From positions 3,187 to 67,186 of the forward strand of contig NZ_CYZX01000020.1 in the NCBI RefSeq assembly GCF_001405015.1: a stretch of DNA of 64,000 nt. The letters are read 5' to 3'. The position numbers were made by a program, and so were the translations under genes. Position 1 is the first letter of the stretch. Every line of letters begins with the position of its first letter. Origin of the DNA: Clostridium disporicum (GTDB taxonomy: Bacteria > Bacillota > Clostridia > Clostridiales > Clostridiaceae). The notes under the pieces were generated by a model. The model saw only the letters and a program-made list of their open reading frames with translations, had not been told where the DNA came from and made no database searches. Shown here one piece after another: positions 23,864 to 33,188 of the stretch.

Positions 23864-25858
23864 TTGAAAATAACCTTAGATAAATATCAGCAAGAAGCTG
23901 TTTATACAAAATATAAAAATGCTTTAATAGTTGCGGCTCCAGGATCAGGAAAAACTACTGTAATTATAAATAGGGTAAATCATCTTATAGAAGTTAGAAA
24001 AGTTAAGGTTGGAAATATTATAGTTATAACTTTTACCAGAGCTGCAGCTGAAAATATGAAAAATAGATACAAAAATACGTTTAATAAAGATATTGCACCA
24101 TTCTTTGGAACATTTCATGGATTGTTTTATAAGATACTTTTAAGAGAAGGCTATGAGATAAATATAATTAATGATAATAAATGTAGCAATATAGTTAAAG
24201 GTGTATTAGGAAAATATTTTGATGATGTAAATGAAGATAAGGTTAAAGAAGTAGTTAATAATATATCAGGATTTAAAACTTCAGGAAAAAGCATAGAAGA
24301 ATTTAAGTGTAGTATTTCTAAAGATATATTTATGGAATGCTTTAATGCCTATGAAAATTATAAAAAAAGAGAAAATTTGTGGGATTTTGATGACTTATCT
24401 ATTAATGCTCTTCAACTTTTAAAAGGTAATAAAGAAATATTGATGAAATATAAAAATATTTTTAAATATGTACTAGTAGACGAGTTCCAAGATTGTGATG
24501 AATTACAAATAGAGTTTTTAAGGTTAGTAAACGGGGAAAATGAATTATTTGCTGTTGGTGATGAGGACCAATGTATTTATTCTTTTAGAGGATCTAAGCC
24601 ACAGTATATGGTTGATTTCTGTAATACTTTTATAGATGGAAAAAAACTTTATTTATCTATAAATTATAGAAGTAGTAAAAATATAGTTAATATTTCTAAA
24701 AAAATAATATTAAATAATGAGAATAGAAATATTAAAAAGATTGAAGAATTTCATAACAAAGATGGGATAGTAAGATATTTAACTCCATATAACGAATTTA
24801 TGCAAGGCGAGGAAATTGCTAATATAATAAGCGGTTTTAAAGAAGGTCAATATATGGATAATGCAGTTTTATATAGAACTAATATGGAAGCTAGAAGCTT
24901 AATAGATACTTTTACGCGAAGAAAAATACCTTTTGTGCTCTTAGATAAAGGATATAACTTTTTCAATCATTTCATATCAAAAGATATAATAAATTATCTT
25001 AAGCTATCTATAGATATAAAAAATAAAGAGTTGTTTTTAAGTATTATAAATAAACCGTTTAGATATATAAGTAAAGCTAATGTAAGTTATATAAATAATT
25101 TTAAAGAACATATGGATCCATTTGAGATACTTATAAACAAAGAGGATACTCCACCTTTTCAGTGTAAAAAGTTAGATGAGTTAAGAAGAGAAATTTTATA
25201 TTTAAATAAGATATCTTTAGGTAGTGCAATTCAATATGTAATTTCAAGCTTAGGATATATAGATTATTTAAGGGAGTATGCAAATAAATATGGGCAGAAT
25301 TTTGAAGAACTTGAGGATATGTTAGAAGAGTTTAAAGGAGCAGCTGAAGGGTTTAAAACTATAACAGAGTTTTTAGTTCATGTAAAAAATGTTGAAGAAG
25401 AGATAGAAAAATCAAAGGGAGATAAAAATGGGGTAATTCTTAGTACCATTCATGGTGTAAAAGGTATGGAATTTAAAAATGTATTTATTATAAATTGTGA
25501 TGAAGAAACTATACCACATAAATCATCAATTGATGAAAACCTTGAAGAGGAGCGTAGATTGTTCTACGTGGCGGTTACAAGAGCTATACATAATCTTTAT
25601 ATATTTTCTCCTAAAACTATTAGAGGGAAGTTTTACGAGGCTTCTAGGTTTATTGCAGAAGGAGGATTTACTGAAGAAAGTCTTAAAGTAGAATATGGAG
25701 TAAAAAAAGGAGATTCTATATACCATAGAGCTTACGGAGAGGGTATAGTTAAAAGTTTAAAAGATGATAAGATAAGTATAAAGTTTAAAGATGGAGAAGA
25801 GAGAGCATTTTCTATTAGAGTATTAATGGAAAATAATTTGATAATAATTATGAAATAG
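23864..25858 (+). CDS. UvrD/PcrA-type superfamily 1 helicase
   Basis: A 664-residue DNA helicase. Motif I, APGSGKTT, is at residues 25-32; motif II is VDEFQD at about 205-210; motif III is GDEDQCIYSFRGS; motif V is TIHGVKGMEF and motif VI VAVTRA. The C terminus holds a small Tudor-like domain (GDSIYHRAYGEGIV, then ISIKFKDGEERAF), as in PcrA, which binds RNA polymerase in other species. At 664 residues it is shorter than PcrA (about 740), so it is likely a UvrD paralogue and not the essential PcrA. It starts with TTG, with AAGGAG at 23850-23855, and lies divergent from pncB. It probably acts in DNA repair. Confidence 0.9.
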   Translation: MKITLDKYQQEAVYTKYKNALIVAAPGSGKTTVIINRVNHLIEVRKVKVGNIIVITFTRAAAENMKNRYKNTFNKDIAPFFGTFHGLFYKILLREGYEINIINDNKCSNIVKGVLGKYFDDVNEDKVKEVVNNISGFKTSGKSIEEFKCSISKDIFMECFNAYENYKKRENLWDFDDLSINALQLLKGNKEILMKYKNIFKYVLVDEFQDCDELQIEFLRLVNGENELFAVGDEDQCIYSFRGSKPQYMVDFCNTFIDGKKLYLSINYRSSKNIVNISKKIILNNENRNIKKIEEFHNKDGIVRYLTPYNEFMQGEEIANIISGFKEGQYMDNAVLYRTNMEARSLIDTFTRRKIPFVLLDKGYNFFNHFISKDIINYLKLSIDIKNKELFLSIINKPFRYISKANVSYINNFKEHMDPFEILINKEDTPPFQCKKLDELRREILYLNKISLGSAIQYVISSLGYIDYLREYANKYGQNFEELEDMLEEFKGAAEGFKTITEFLVHVKNVEEEIEKSKGDKNGVILSTIHGVKGMEFKNVFIINCDEETIPHKSSIDENLEEERRLFYVAVTRAIHNLYIFSPKTIRGKFYEASRFIAEGGFTEESLKVEYGVKKGDSIYHRAYGEGIVKSLKDDKISIKFKDGEERAFSIRVLMENNLIIIMK

Positions 25859-25948
25859 AAGACGTAAAAATTATTTAATCAAAAATATAATTATTTTATC
25901 AAAATTTAGACATACTAATAATAGTTACAGTATGTGTGGAGGTATACA

Positions 25949-26362
25949 ATGATAAAAGGTATTATATTTTTAATAATGTTATTAAATTTTTGTAATGTTC
26001 CATATACTTCAGAATATGAGGAGAAAGTCGAAAGTAGTTTTAATATGAATGAATATTATTCTCCAAAAGAAGTAATAAAGATTGATGAGATATTAGAAGA
26101 TAAATCTGGTTCGTTGTCTGAGCAAGAAAAAGAAGCCTTAATAGAGTTAAAGGATAAACTTAATAGTTATCAAGCCTTAAGTCAAGAGGATATAGATTTT
26201 ATAAGAGATTGTGATTTGAAAATTATAAGAAGTAAGCTAGGGGATGCAAAATTTGAAGAATATTTTAAGCTTATAAGTAAGAGAGCTACAAAAGAAGAAT
26301 TTAGTCAGGATGAAAGATTAAGACTATTTCAATTAGAAAAAGAAATAAAAGGAATAAATTAA
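25949..26362 (+). CDS. Small secreted or lipid-free exported protein
   Basis: A 137-residue protein with an N-terminal hydrophobic segment (IKGIIFLIMLLNFCNV, residues 2-17) that looks like a signal peptide or anchor. The rest is highly charged and almost entirely helical, with Glu/Lys-rich heptads (LSEQEKEALIELKDKLNSY). I do not recognise the family. GGAGG lies directly before the ATG at 25949; the GTG at 25934 would put this signal inside the gene. It lies between the helicase and a peptidase, ending in a strong terminator. Confidence 0.65.
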   Translation: MIKGIIFLIMLLNFCNVPYTSEYEEKVESSFNMNEYYSPKEVIKIDEILEDKSGSLSEQEKEALIELKDKLNSYQALSQEDIDFIRDCDLKIIRSKLGDAKFEEYFKLISKRATKEEFSQDERLRLFQLEKEIKGIN

Positions 26363-26375
26363 TGCTGAATATTAT

Positions 26376-26417
26376 TATAGTATAGTAGGGCTTTTTGACC
26401 TGCTATACTATTTTTAT
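26376..26417 (+). terminator. Terminator of the small exported-protein gene
   Basis: A stem of at least 12 bp (26378-26389 with 26399-26410, one G-U) with the loop GCTTTTTGA and T5 behind it, 13 bases before the next start. Confidence 0.8.
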
Positions 26418-26429
26418 TTGGAGGAAGTT

Positions 26430-27611
26430 ATGGATTTTAAAAATGATATAATAGACATTAAAGACGAGATTGTAAGGTTGAGGAGAATGTTTCATATGAA
26501 GCCAGAGTTAGGATTTGAAGAATATGAAACATCAAAAGAAATTAAAAAGTATCTCAATCAAGAAGGAATAGCTTATGAGAGTTATGCGAAAACTGGAGTC
26601 TGTGGAATTATTAGAGGGAATTTAGAAAGTAATAAAGAAAGAGTTATAGGATTAAGAAGTGATATAGACGCATTACCAATAGATGAAAATAATAAATGTA
26701 GCTATAAATCTACTGTAAAAGGGAAAATGCATGCATGTGGCCATGATGGACATATGGCAATACTTTTAGGTGTTGCAAAAATTTTAAATAAAAATAGAGA
26801 TTTATTTGGAGGAACAGTAAAATTAATATTTGAACCAGCAGAAGAAACAAAAGGTGGCTCTAGATTTATGATAAAAGAAGGAGTTTTAAAAAATCCAGAT
26901 GTAGATATTATGTGCGGCTTACATGTAGATGAAAATATAAATTCTGGCCAAATAGAAATAAAGCATGGAGCTGTAAATGCTGCATCGAATCCGTTTAAAA
27001 TAGAGGTAATAGGCATAGGAGGGCATGGTGCTTATCCAGCTGCTTCTATAGACCCAATAGTAATTGCAAGTAATATAGTAACTGCGTTACAAAGTATAGT
27101 AAGTAGAGAAGTAAATCCGTTAAATCCAGCTGTAATTACAGTAGGTAGTATAAATGGTGGGACAGCTGCTAATATTATTCCAGAGAAGGTTACCTTAACA
27201 GGTATAATTAGGACTTTAAATAAGAATGATAGACAATTAGTTACAAGAAGAGTAAAAGAAATAGCAGAAGGTATAGGTTTAACATTAAGAGGAAAGGTAA
27301 ATATAGAAATAGAAGAATCTTACCCTATGTTAATAAATGATAAAAATGCTGTAAGTAAGTTGAAGAATGCTGCCATAAAGATAATTGGAGAAGAAAATGT
27401 TTTAGAACAAGAATATCCTCATATGGGTGTTGAAAGTTTTGCTTACTTTGCAAATGAAGTGCCATCAGTATTTTATTTTTTAGGATGTAGAAATGAAAAA
27501 AAAGGAATAATACACCCTGCGCATAGTAGTCTCTTTGATATAGACGAAGATGCCTTAGTGATAGGGGTAGCTATTCAGTGTCAAATAGTATTAGATTATT
27601 TGACAAGTTGA
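26430..27611 (+). CDS. M20-family amidohydrolase (hippurate hydrolase type)
   Basis: A 393-residue metal-dependent amidohydrolase of the M20D group, which removes an acyl group from amino acids or peptides. Metal-binding segments are seen: GLRSDIDALPI, HACGHDGH (cysteine and histidine ligands), EPAEETKGGSR and MCGLHVD. The second metal His is in the later FYFLGC and HPAHSS region. The substrate cannot be read from the sequence; hippurate, N-acetyl-amino acids and indole conjugates are all handled by this family. GGAGGAAG precedes the ATG at 26430. It is followed 64 bases later by an rluA-like gene. Confidence 0.9.
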   Translation: MDFKNDIIDIKDEIVRLRRMFHMKPELGFEEYETSKEIKKYLNQEGIAYESYAKTGVCGIIRGNLESNKERVIGLRSDIDALPIDENNKCSYKSTVKGKMHACGHDGHMAILLGVAKILNKNRDLFGGTVKLIFEPAEETKGGSRFMIKEGVLKNPDVDIMCGLHVDENINSGQIEIKHGAVNAASNPFKIEVIGIGGHGAYPAASIDPIVIASNIVTALQSIVSREVNPLNPAVITVGSINGGTAANIIPEKVTLTGIIRTLNKNDRQLVTRRVKEIAEGIGLTLRGKVNIEIEESYPMLINDKNAVSKLKNAAIKIIGEENVLEQEYPHMGVESFAYFANEVPSVFYFLGCRNEKKGIIHPAHSSLFDIDEDALVIGVAIQCQIVLDYLTS

Positions 27612-27675
27612 CGAAATAATATTAATCTAATAAGATGGGGAAATTAAATTAAACACAAAAGAAGGAGTTGTTTTT

Positions 27676-28644
27676 TTGAAGATAGAAATAGGTGCTAATG
27701 AAGCAGGGCAAAGATTAGATAAATTTTTAAGAAAGTATTTAAAAGATGTGCCACTAAGTGCAATATTTAAAGCTATGAGAAAAGGTGATATAAGAGTTAA
27801 TGGATCAAAGAAAAAAGAAAATTATAAATTAGAGCTTGATGATGTTATCGAAATTAGATATATCCAAAGTAAAAAGGAAAAGAAAGATGATAGCTTCATA
27901 AAAGTTAATGCTGGATCATTAATGATTACTTATGAAGATGATAATATAGTTGTTGTTGAGAAGTGGCCAGGAGTATTGGTTCATCCAGATCAAAAGGGTG
28001 CAGAACCATCACTTACAGATTATGTACTTTCATACTTAAATGGAAAAGGAGACTATATTCCAGAAAAAGAAATTACATTTACACCAGCACCATGTAATAG
28101 ATTAGATAGAAATACATCTGGTGTTGTAATATTTGGTAAGAACTTTGAAGCGCTAAGAGGCGTTAATGAGATGATAAGAGAAGGTAAAGTTAAAAAATAT
28201 TACCAAGCTCTTGTAAAAGGCAGAATAAAAGATGGATTATATAAAGGTTATATTTCTAAGGATGAAAATGAAAATATATCTAAAGTATATGATAAACAAG
28301 TGCCTAATACTAAAGAAATATCTATGGAAGTTAAAACACTACAAAGTAATGGTGCATTCTCACTTTTAGAGATAGATTTAATTACTGGTAGAAGTCATCA
28401 GATAAGAGCTCATCTTTCACATTTAGGAAATCCTATTATAGGAGATTTTAAATATGGAGATAAGAAGATAAATTCATATTTTGATAATAAGTTCGGGTTA
28501 AATTATCAATTTTTATATGCATATAAACTTATATTTAGAGGCGGAGAAGGAAAACTTGAATATTTAAAGAATAAGACTATAGTTGAAGCACTTCCACCAA
28601 TGTTTAAAAAGGTAAAGAACGAAGTATTTAAATTTACGATATAG
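27676..28644 (+). CDS. RluA-family pseudouridine synthase
   Basis: A 322-residue RNA-modifying enzyme that converts uridine to pseudouridine, probably in 23S rRNA. An N-terminal S4 domain (residues 10-60, RLDKFLRKYL, KGDIRVNG) binds RNA. The catalytic Asp144 lies in the family motif NRLDRNTSGVV. The C-terminal GRSHQIRAHL and HLGNPIIGDFKYG motifs are typical. The start is TTG at 27676, with AAGGAG 8 bases upstream; no ATG or GTG is positioned there. It is close to RluC/RluD but the exact target uridine cannot be stated. Confidence 0.9.
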   Translation: MKIEIGANEAGQRLDKFLRKYLKDVPLSAIFKAMRKGDIRVNGSKKKENYKLELDDVIEIRYIQSKKEKKDDSFIKVNAGSLMITYEDDNIVVVEKWPGVLVHPDQKGAEPSLTDYVLSYLNGKGDYIPEKEITFTPAPCNRLDRNTSGVVIFGKNFEALRGVNEMIREGKVKKYYQALVKGRIKDGLYKGYISKDENENISKVYDKQVPNTKEISMEVKTLQSNGAFSLLEIDLITGRSHQIRAHLSHLGNPIIGDFKYGDKKINSYFDNKFGLNYQFLYAYKLIFRGGEGKLEYLKNKTIVEALPPMFKKVKNEVFKFTI

Positions 28645-28661
28645 TATAAAAGGGGAAAGTT

Positions 28662-30269
28662 ATGGAAGAGAAGTCAGTGGGACGAAGTTTTTTAATCTTA
28701 TCATTAGCAGGGGTGCTAGTGAAGGTATTATCAGCTGTATATATACCACTTTTAACTTTAATAATAGGTTCTGCAGGATATGGTATATATTCTAGTAGTT
28801 ATAGTGCTTTTGTTTTCATATTAGCTGTAACTAGTATGGGAGCACAGCCAGCTATAACTAAGGTAGTTGCTGAATTAAAAGCTCTAGGATACCATAAGGA
28901 TGCCTATAATGCTATGAAAATAGCTAGAAATTATCTAGCTATTTTTGGCTTTGCATTTATGGTTATTTTTATAGCCTTTGGAGATGGTATTGCTAATGGA
29001 ATGAACTCACCTTCATCTGCACTATCACTAAAGTTTTTAGCACCGACTATATTATTATCTGCAATGCTTGCGGCATATCGTGGATATATGCAAGGTGTAG
29101 ATTCAATGAAGGAAATAGCAATTTCTCAAGTTGTTGAACAGATTTTTAATGTAGTATTTAGTTTGATTTTTGCATTTTTATTAAAGAATATTAGTCTAGA
29201 ATGGGGAAGTGCTGGAGGAACTGTTGGTACAACCATAGGGGCACTAATAGCAATAGTTTATATTATTTATATTTTTAATAAAAATAATTATTATGATGAC
29301 GCGGTTAAAAACAATGAAGAAAATAAGAGAATAAGCAGAAAGAGGATTATTAAAAAGTTAATTCAGTATGGATTACCAATAACTATGGTTGCAGCAGTAC
29401 AAAACTCTGCAGGATTATTAGATGCAATAATAGTAAAAGGTAGACTTTTAGCAGCTGGATTTGAACAAATGAGAGTAGATGAGTTATTTGGTACTTTAAA
29501 TTATTTTAATACATTGATTTATGTACCATTAACTATTGTTACTGCATTATGTACAGCTATCTTCCCAAGAATAATTGCATCGTATGTTCAGAAGAATAGA
29601 AAAGAACTTAAAAACCAAATAAGTTATTCTTATAGATTAACTTATTTGATTACTATTCCTGCAGCTGTAGGTCTTGCTGTATTAAGTAGAGAAATCTTTC
29701 TATTCTTACTAAATGATTCTTATGGATATCAAATGCTTACATACGGATCGATAGTACTTATATTTATGTCAATTACATCAATACAAAATACTATACTACA
29801 AGGTGTTAATAAATTATACTTAGTATTAACTACAGCAAGTATAGGTATTTTAATAAAATTTGTAGTTAATTTTATTTTAGTAGGAATAAAAGATATAAAT
29901 ATCTTTGGAGCAGTAATAGGAACAGTATTTGCATTTTTAATACCTGCTATAATAAATCATAAAAGAATTCAAACGTTATTTAAGATAAGAATTCCTATAA
30001 TTAGACAAGGGATGATTCCACTAATATCATCAATAATTATGGGAGTAGCAGTAGTTTTATGCAAAGGGCCACTTTTAAGATTAGTAAATATATTTGAAGG
30101 TGGAAGAATTGCTATAGGTTTAGTAGTTATTGTTTCTGTAGCAATAGGTGGATTAGTATATTTAATATCAATGATTCTTCTTCAAGGATTAAAAAAAGAA
30201 GACTTAGATTTAATATCACCAAGATTATATGAACTTATGCCAAGAATTTTACGTAAAAAAATTAAATAA
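28662..30269 (+). CDS. SpoVB/MurJ-like polysaccharide flippase
   Basis: A 535-residue integral membrane protein with about 14 helices, of the MOP flippase superfamily that carries lipid-linked sugars across the membrane. The first segments (GRSFLILSLAGVLVKVL, GSAGYGIYSSSYSAFV) match SpoVB/YtgP proteins, and MQGVDSMKEIAISQVVEQ is a characteristic stretch. In sporulation SpoVB is thought to move lipid II for cortex synthesis; YtgP (Amj/MurJ-like) does so in growth. This one has an EE-rich cytoplasmic loop but no assigned substrate. A second, minus-strand paralogue lies at 35654. It follows the rluA-like gene by 17 bases and may be in one operon. Confidence 0.88.
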   Translation: MEEKSVGRSFLILSLAGVLVKVLSAVYIPLLTLIIGSAGYGIYSSSYSAFVFILAVTSMGAQPAITKVVAELKALGYHKDAYNAMKIARNYLAIFGFAFMVIFIAFGDGIANGMNSPSSALSLKFLAPTILLSAMLAAYRGYMQGVDSMKEIAISQVVEQIFNVVFSLIFAFLLKNISLEWGSAGGTVGTTIGALIAIVYIIYIFNKNNYYDDAVKNNEENKRISRKRIIKKLIQYGLPITMVAAVQNSAGLLDAIIVKGRLLAAGFEQMRVDELFGTLNYFNTLIYVPLTIVTALCTAIFPRIIASYVQKNRKELKNQISYSYRLTYLITIPAAVGLAVLSREIFLFLLNDSYGYQMLTYGSIVLIFMSITSIQNTILQGVNKLYLVLTTASIGILIKFVVNFILVGIKDINIFGAVIGTVFAFLIPAIINHKRIQTLFKIRIPIIRQGMIPLISSIIMGVAVVLCKGPLLRLVNIFEGGRIAIGLVVIVSVAIGGLVYLISMILLQGLKKEDLDLISPRLYELMPRILRKKIK

Positions 30270-30274
30270 TTTTT

Positions 30275-30319
30275 AAAAAGACAACTAAAACTAAAGAGGA
30301 TAAGTTGTCTTTTTTTTAT
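30275..30319 (+). terminator. Terminator of the spoVB-like gene 28662
   Basis: A 12-bp stem AAAAAGACAACT/AGTTGTCTTTTT (30275-30286 with 30303-30314) followed by T4, 5 bases after the stop. Confidence 0.85.
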
Positions 30320-30403
30320 TTACTAATTTTAGAGATTGTGAATAGAAAAGATAAAAAATAAACACCCTATTGTTATGGGTAAACGTAAGATGAGGTGAAA
30401 AAA

Positions 30404-31447
30404 ATGGGAATCAAATTAGATAAACTTGTAGTGAAATTTGGTGATTTTACTGCTATAAATAATGTTACTTTGGAAATTCCAAAAGGAAAATTGGTTTCGC
30501 TATTAGGACCATCAGGATCAGGTAAATCAACAACTTTATTTACTATATCTGGAATTCATAAAGTGCATTCAGGGAAAATATATTTTGGAGATAGAGATGT
30601 AACGGGATTAGAACCAGAAAAATTGGGAATAGGACTTGTGTTTCAAAATTATGCATTATATCCACATATGACAGTAAGAGAAAATATAATGTTTCCACTG
30701 AAAAATTTAAAATGGGATAAGAAGAAGGCTGAAGATAGAGTAATAGAAGTGGCTAAGATAGTAAAAATAGATGCCCTTTTAGATAGAAAGCCAGCTCAAT
30801 TATCAGGAGGTCAACAACAAAGAGTAGCTATTGCAAGAGCAATTGCTAAAAAACCAGATATATTGCTTTTAGATGAACCTTTATCTAATTTAGATACAAA
30901 GTTAAGAGTTGAAACTAGGCAAGAGATTAGAAGAATACAAAAGGAAACAGGAGTTACTGCAATATTTGTAACTCATGATCAAGAAGAAGCGATGAGTATA
31001 TCAGATGAAATAGTACTTATGAAAGATGGAGCAATTCAGCAAGTATCTACTCCAAGTGAGATATACTTAAATCCGGTAAATAAATTTGTAGCTTCTTTTA
31101 TAGGAAGTCCAGAGATGAATTTTATAGATGTTGATGTTATAGATGGAGAAGCATTTTTAGACAATCATAAAATAAGTAATTTGCCAGAAAATAAGAAAAA
31201 AGTTACTTTAGGTTTTAGGGCAGAGGATCTTGAATTATGTGATGATGGACTTGAAGTTGAAGTGATTACTGTAGAAATATTAGGAAGAGAAAGATTATTA
31301 ACTTTAAAACATAGAGAGAATACGTATAAAATGCTGGTTGAAAACACTTGTGATATTGCAGAAGGAGAAAAGATAAGAATACGTCCTAAAGAGGGAAAAG
31401 CTTATGTTTTTGATTTAGATAGTGAGGAGTTTTTAAAGAAATGTTAA
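30404..31447 (+). CDS. Sugar-type ABC transporter ATPase (UgpC/MsmX-like)
   Basis: A 347-residue nucleotide-binding protein of the CUT1 carbohydrate importer class. Walker A GPSGSGKST is at residues 35-43, the signature LSGGQQQRVA begins at about 133, and the LLLDEPLSNLD Walker B follows. A C-terminal TOBE-type beta domain of about 100 residues is present but rather divergent. AGGTGA lies before the ATG at 30404; a GTG start nine bases upstream is less likely. It overlaps the downstream permease by 7 bases. Substrate class: the MalK/UgpC group energises import of sugars or glycerol-3-phosphate. Confidence 0.92.
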   Translation: MGIKLDKLVVKFGDFTAINNVTLEIPKGKLVSLLGPSGSGKSTTLFTISGIHKVHSGKIYFGDRDVTGLEPEKLGIGLVFQNYALYPHMTVRENIMFPLKNLKWDKKKAEDRVIEVAKIVKIDALLDRKPAQLSGGQQQRVAIARAIAKKPDILLLDEPLSNLDTKLRVETRQEIRRIQKETGVTAIFVTHDQEEAMSISDEIVLMKDGAIQQVSTPSEIYLNPVNKFVASFIGSPEMNFIDVDVIDGEAFLDNHKISNLPENKKKVTLGFRAEDLELCDDGLEVEVITVEILGRERLLTLKHRENTYKMLVENTCDIAEGEKIRIRPKEGKAYVFDLDSEEFLKKC

Positions 31448-32307
31448 AGAAAAATTATAAGGGATATTTATATCTATTACCAGCATTAATAATACTAGGA
31501 GTTTTTGTGTTTTATCCAATAATAAATACTATAATTTTTAGTTTTGATGAAACTAAGGCAAGCGGTTTTAAGTTTGGATTTGGATCTTATAAATATCTAT
31601 TTACAGATAAGAGATTTTTAACATCTTTATTTAACACTGTTATTTATGCTGCTATAGTACCAATAATATCTGTAGTTATTTCACTACTATTAGCCAATAC
31701 ACTAGTAAATTTGAAAAGTGAAAAGATAAGAGGAATGTTTCAAAGCATATATTTTTTACCATACGTAACATCTCTAGTTGCAATAGGAATAGTATGGTCA
31801 TGGTTATTTAATAGTGAATATGGAGTAATAAACTACTTGTTAAGTTTTATAGGTATAAATCCTATAAATTGGTTAGGCAATCCTAAATGGGCTATGACAG
31901 CGCTTATAATATTTGCAGTATGGAAGAGCTTAGCTTTTAATACTTTGATACTAACAACAGGAATAGCATCCATAAATCCACAGTATTATCAAGCAGCTAA
32001 ATTAGATCAGGCATCTAAGGGAACCATATTTAGAGAGATAACAGTTAAACTAGTATCGCCTATAATAGCATACACTTATATGATAAGCTTGATAGCTGGA
32101 TTTAAAGTTTATACTGAAGTATATGTTTTATTTGGAGGACGAACTTTAGATGGGGCTGTATCTACAGTTGTAAGATATATAATAGATAGATTCTATGGAG
32201 ATCAAGACTTTCCATTAGCTTTTGCAGCAGCAGTCGTATTATTGATAGTAATATTGACTGTAACAATGGTTCAAAGAGTTGTTTCCAGAAATAAAATTCA
32301 TTATTAG
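31441..32307 (+). CDS. Sugar-type ABC permease, UgpA-like
   Basis: A 288-residue inner-membrane permease with six hydrophobic segments. It has the EAA loop typical of CUT1 permeases (YYQAAKLDQASKGTIFREIT) and the N-terminal FLYLLPALIIL-like helix. It overlaps the ATPase by 7 bases, so the two are translationally coupled. It pairs with the second permease at 32319. Confidence 0.92.
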   Translation: MLKKNYKGYLYLLPALIILGVFVFYPIINTIIFSFDETKASGFKFGFGSYKYLFTDKRFLTSLFNTVIYAAIVPIISVVISLLLANTLVNLKSEKIRGMFQSIYFLPYVTSLVAIGIVWSWLFNSEYGVINYLLSFIGINPINWLGNPKWAMTALIIFAVWKSLAFNTLILTTGIASINPQYYQAAKLDQASKGTIFREITVKLVSPIIAYTYMISLIAGFKVYTEVYVLFGGRTLDGAVSTVVRYIIDRFYGDQDFPLAFAAAVVLLIVILTVTMVQRVVSRNKIHY

Positions 32308-32318
32308 GAGGTGAAATA

Positions 32319-33143
32319 ATGAATAAGAATAGTTTAGGTTCAGTATTAAAGTATTTAGTGTTAATATTATTTGCTATAGTAACTTTATTTCCTTTTTATT
32401 GGATGATAGCATCATCATTAAAATCATCCTTTGAGGTAATTCAAACACCTCCTACATTATTTCCAAGTAAAATAATGTGGCATAATTATAGTGTTGCTTT
32501 AAAAATGGCACCTTTTGCAAGATATTTCTTTAATACAATTATAGTTACTATTTTAAGTATTATTAGCACAGTAATAATAGCTATTTTAACTGCATTTGCA
32601 TTCTCGCACTTAGAGTTTCCTGGAAGAGATATGATTTTTTCTATCTTTTTAGCATCTATGATGATTCCAGGAGAAGTTTTAATAGTTACAAACTTTAAAA
32701 CTATTTCTGCTCTAGGATGGATTGATACGTACCAAGCACTCTTTGTGCCATATATGGCAAATGTACTGTATATTTACATGCTTAGAGAGTTTTTCTTTAA
32801 AATACCAAAGCAATTATATTATGCAGCCAAAGTTGATGGAGCAAGTGATTGGAAGTTTCTATGGAAAATTGTAGTTCCTATGGCAAAACCATCAATTATA
32901 ACTATTTGTATTTTAGTAGGTATTAATTCTTGGAATGCTTTTTTATGGCCACTACTTGTAACAAATAGTGAAAAAATGAGATTACTAGCAAATGGACTAA
33001 CTGCCTTCCAGTCTGATGCAGGAAATCAATATGAGTTATTAATGGCTGCATCAACAATAATTACTATGCCAATAGTTATAGTATATATTTTCCTACATAA
33101 AAAAATTATGAGTGGAGTTTCTATTGGAGGTATTAAAGGATAA
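32319..33143 (+). CDS. Sugar-type ABC permease, UgpE-like
   Basis: A 274-residue permease with six hydrophobic segments and the EAA loop LYYAAKVDGASDWKFLWKI followed by PMAKPS. The start has a perfect AGGAGGTG 6 bases upstream, 11 bases after the previous stop. It forms the membrane channel with the UgpA-like partner. Confidence 0.92.
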   Translation: MNKNSLGSVLKYLVLILFAIVTLFPFYWMIASSLKSSFEVIQTPPTLFPSKIMWHNYSVALKMAPFARYFFNTIIVTILSIISTVIIAILTAFAFSHLEFPGRDMIFSIFLASMMIPGEVLIVTNFKTISALGWIDTYQALFVPYMANVLYIYMLREFFFKIPKQLYYAAKVDGASDWKFLWKIVVPMAKPSIITICILVGINSWNAFLWPLLVTNSEKMRLLANGLTAFQSDAGNQYELLMAASTIITMPIVIVYIFLHKKIMSGVSIGGIKG

Positions 33144-33188
33144 ACTTTAATAAAAACTAAAGATAAATAAATTTTAAGAGGTGAAAAT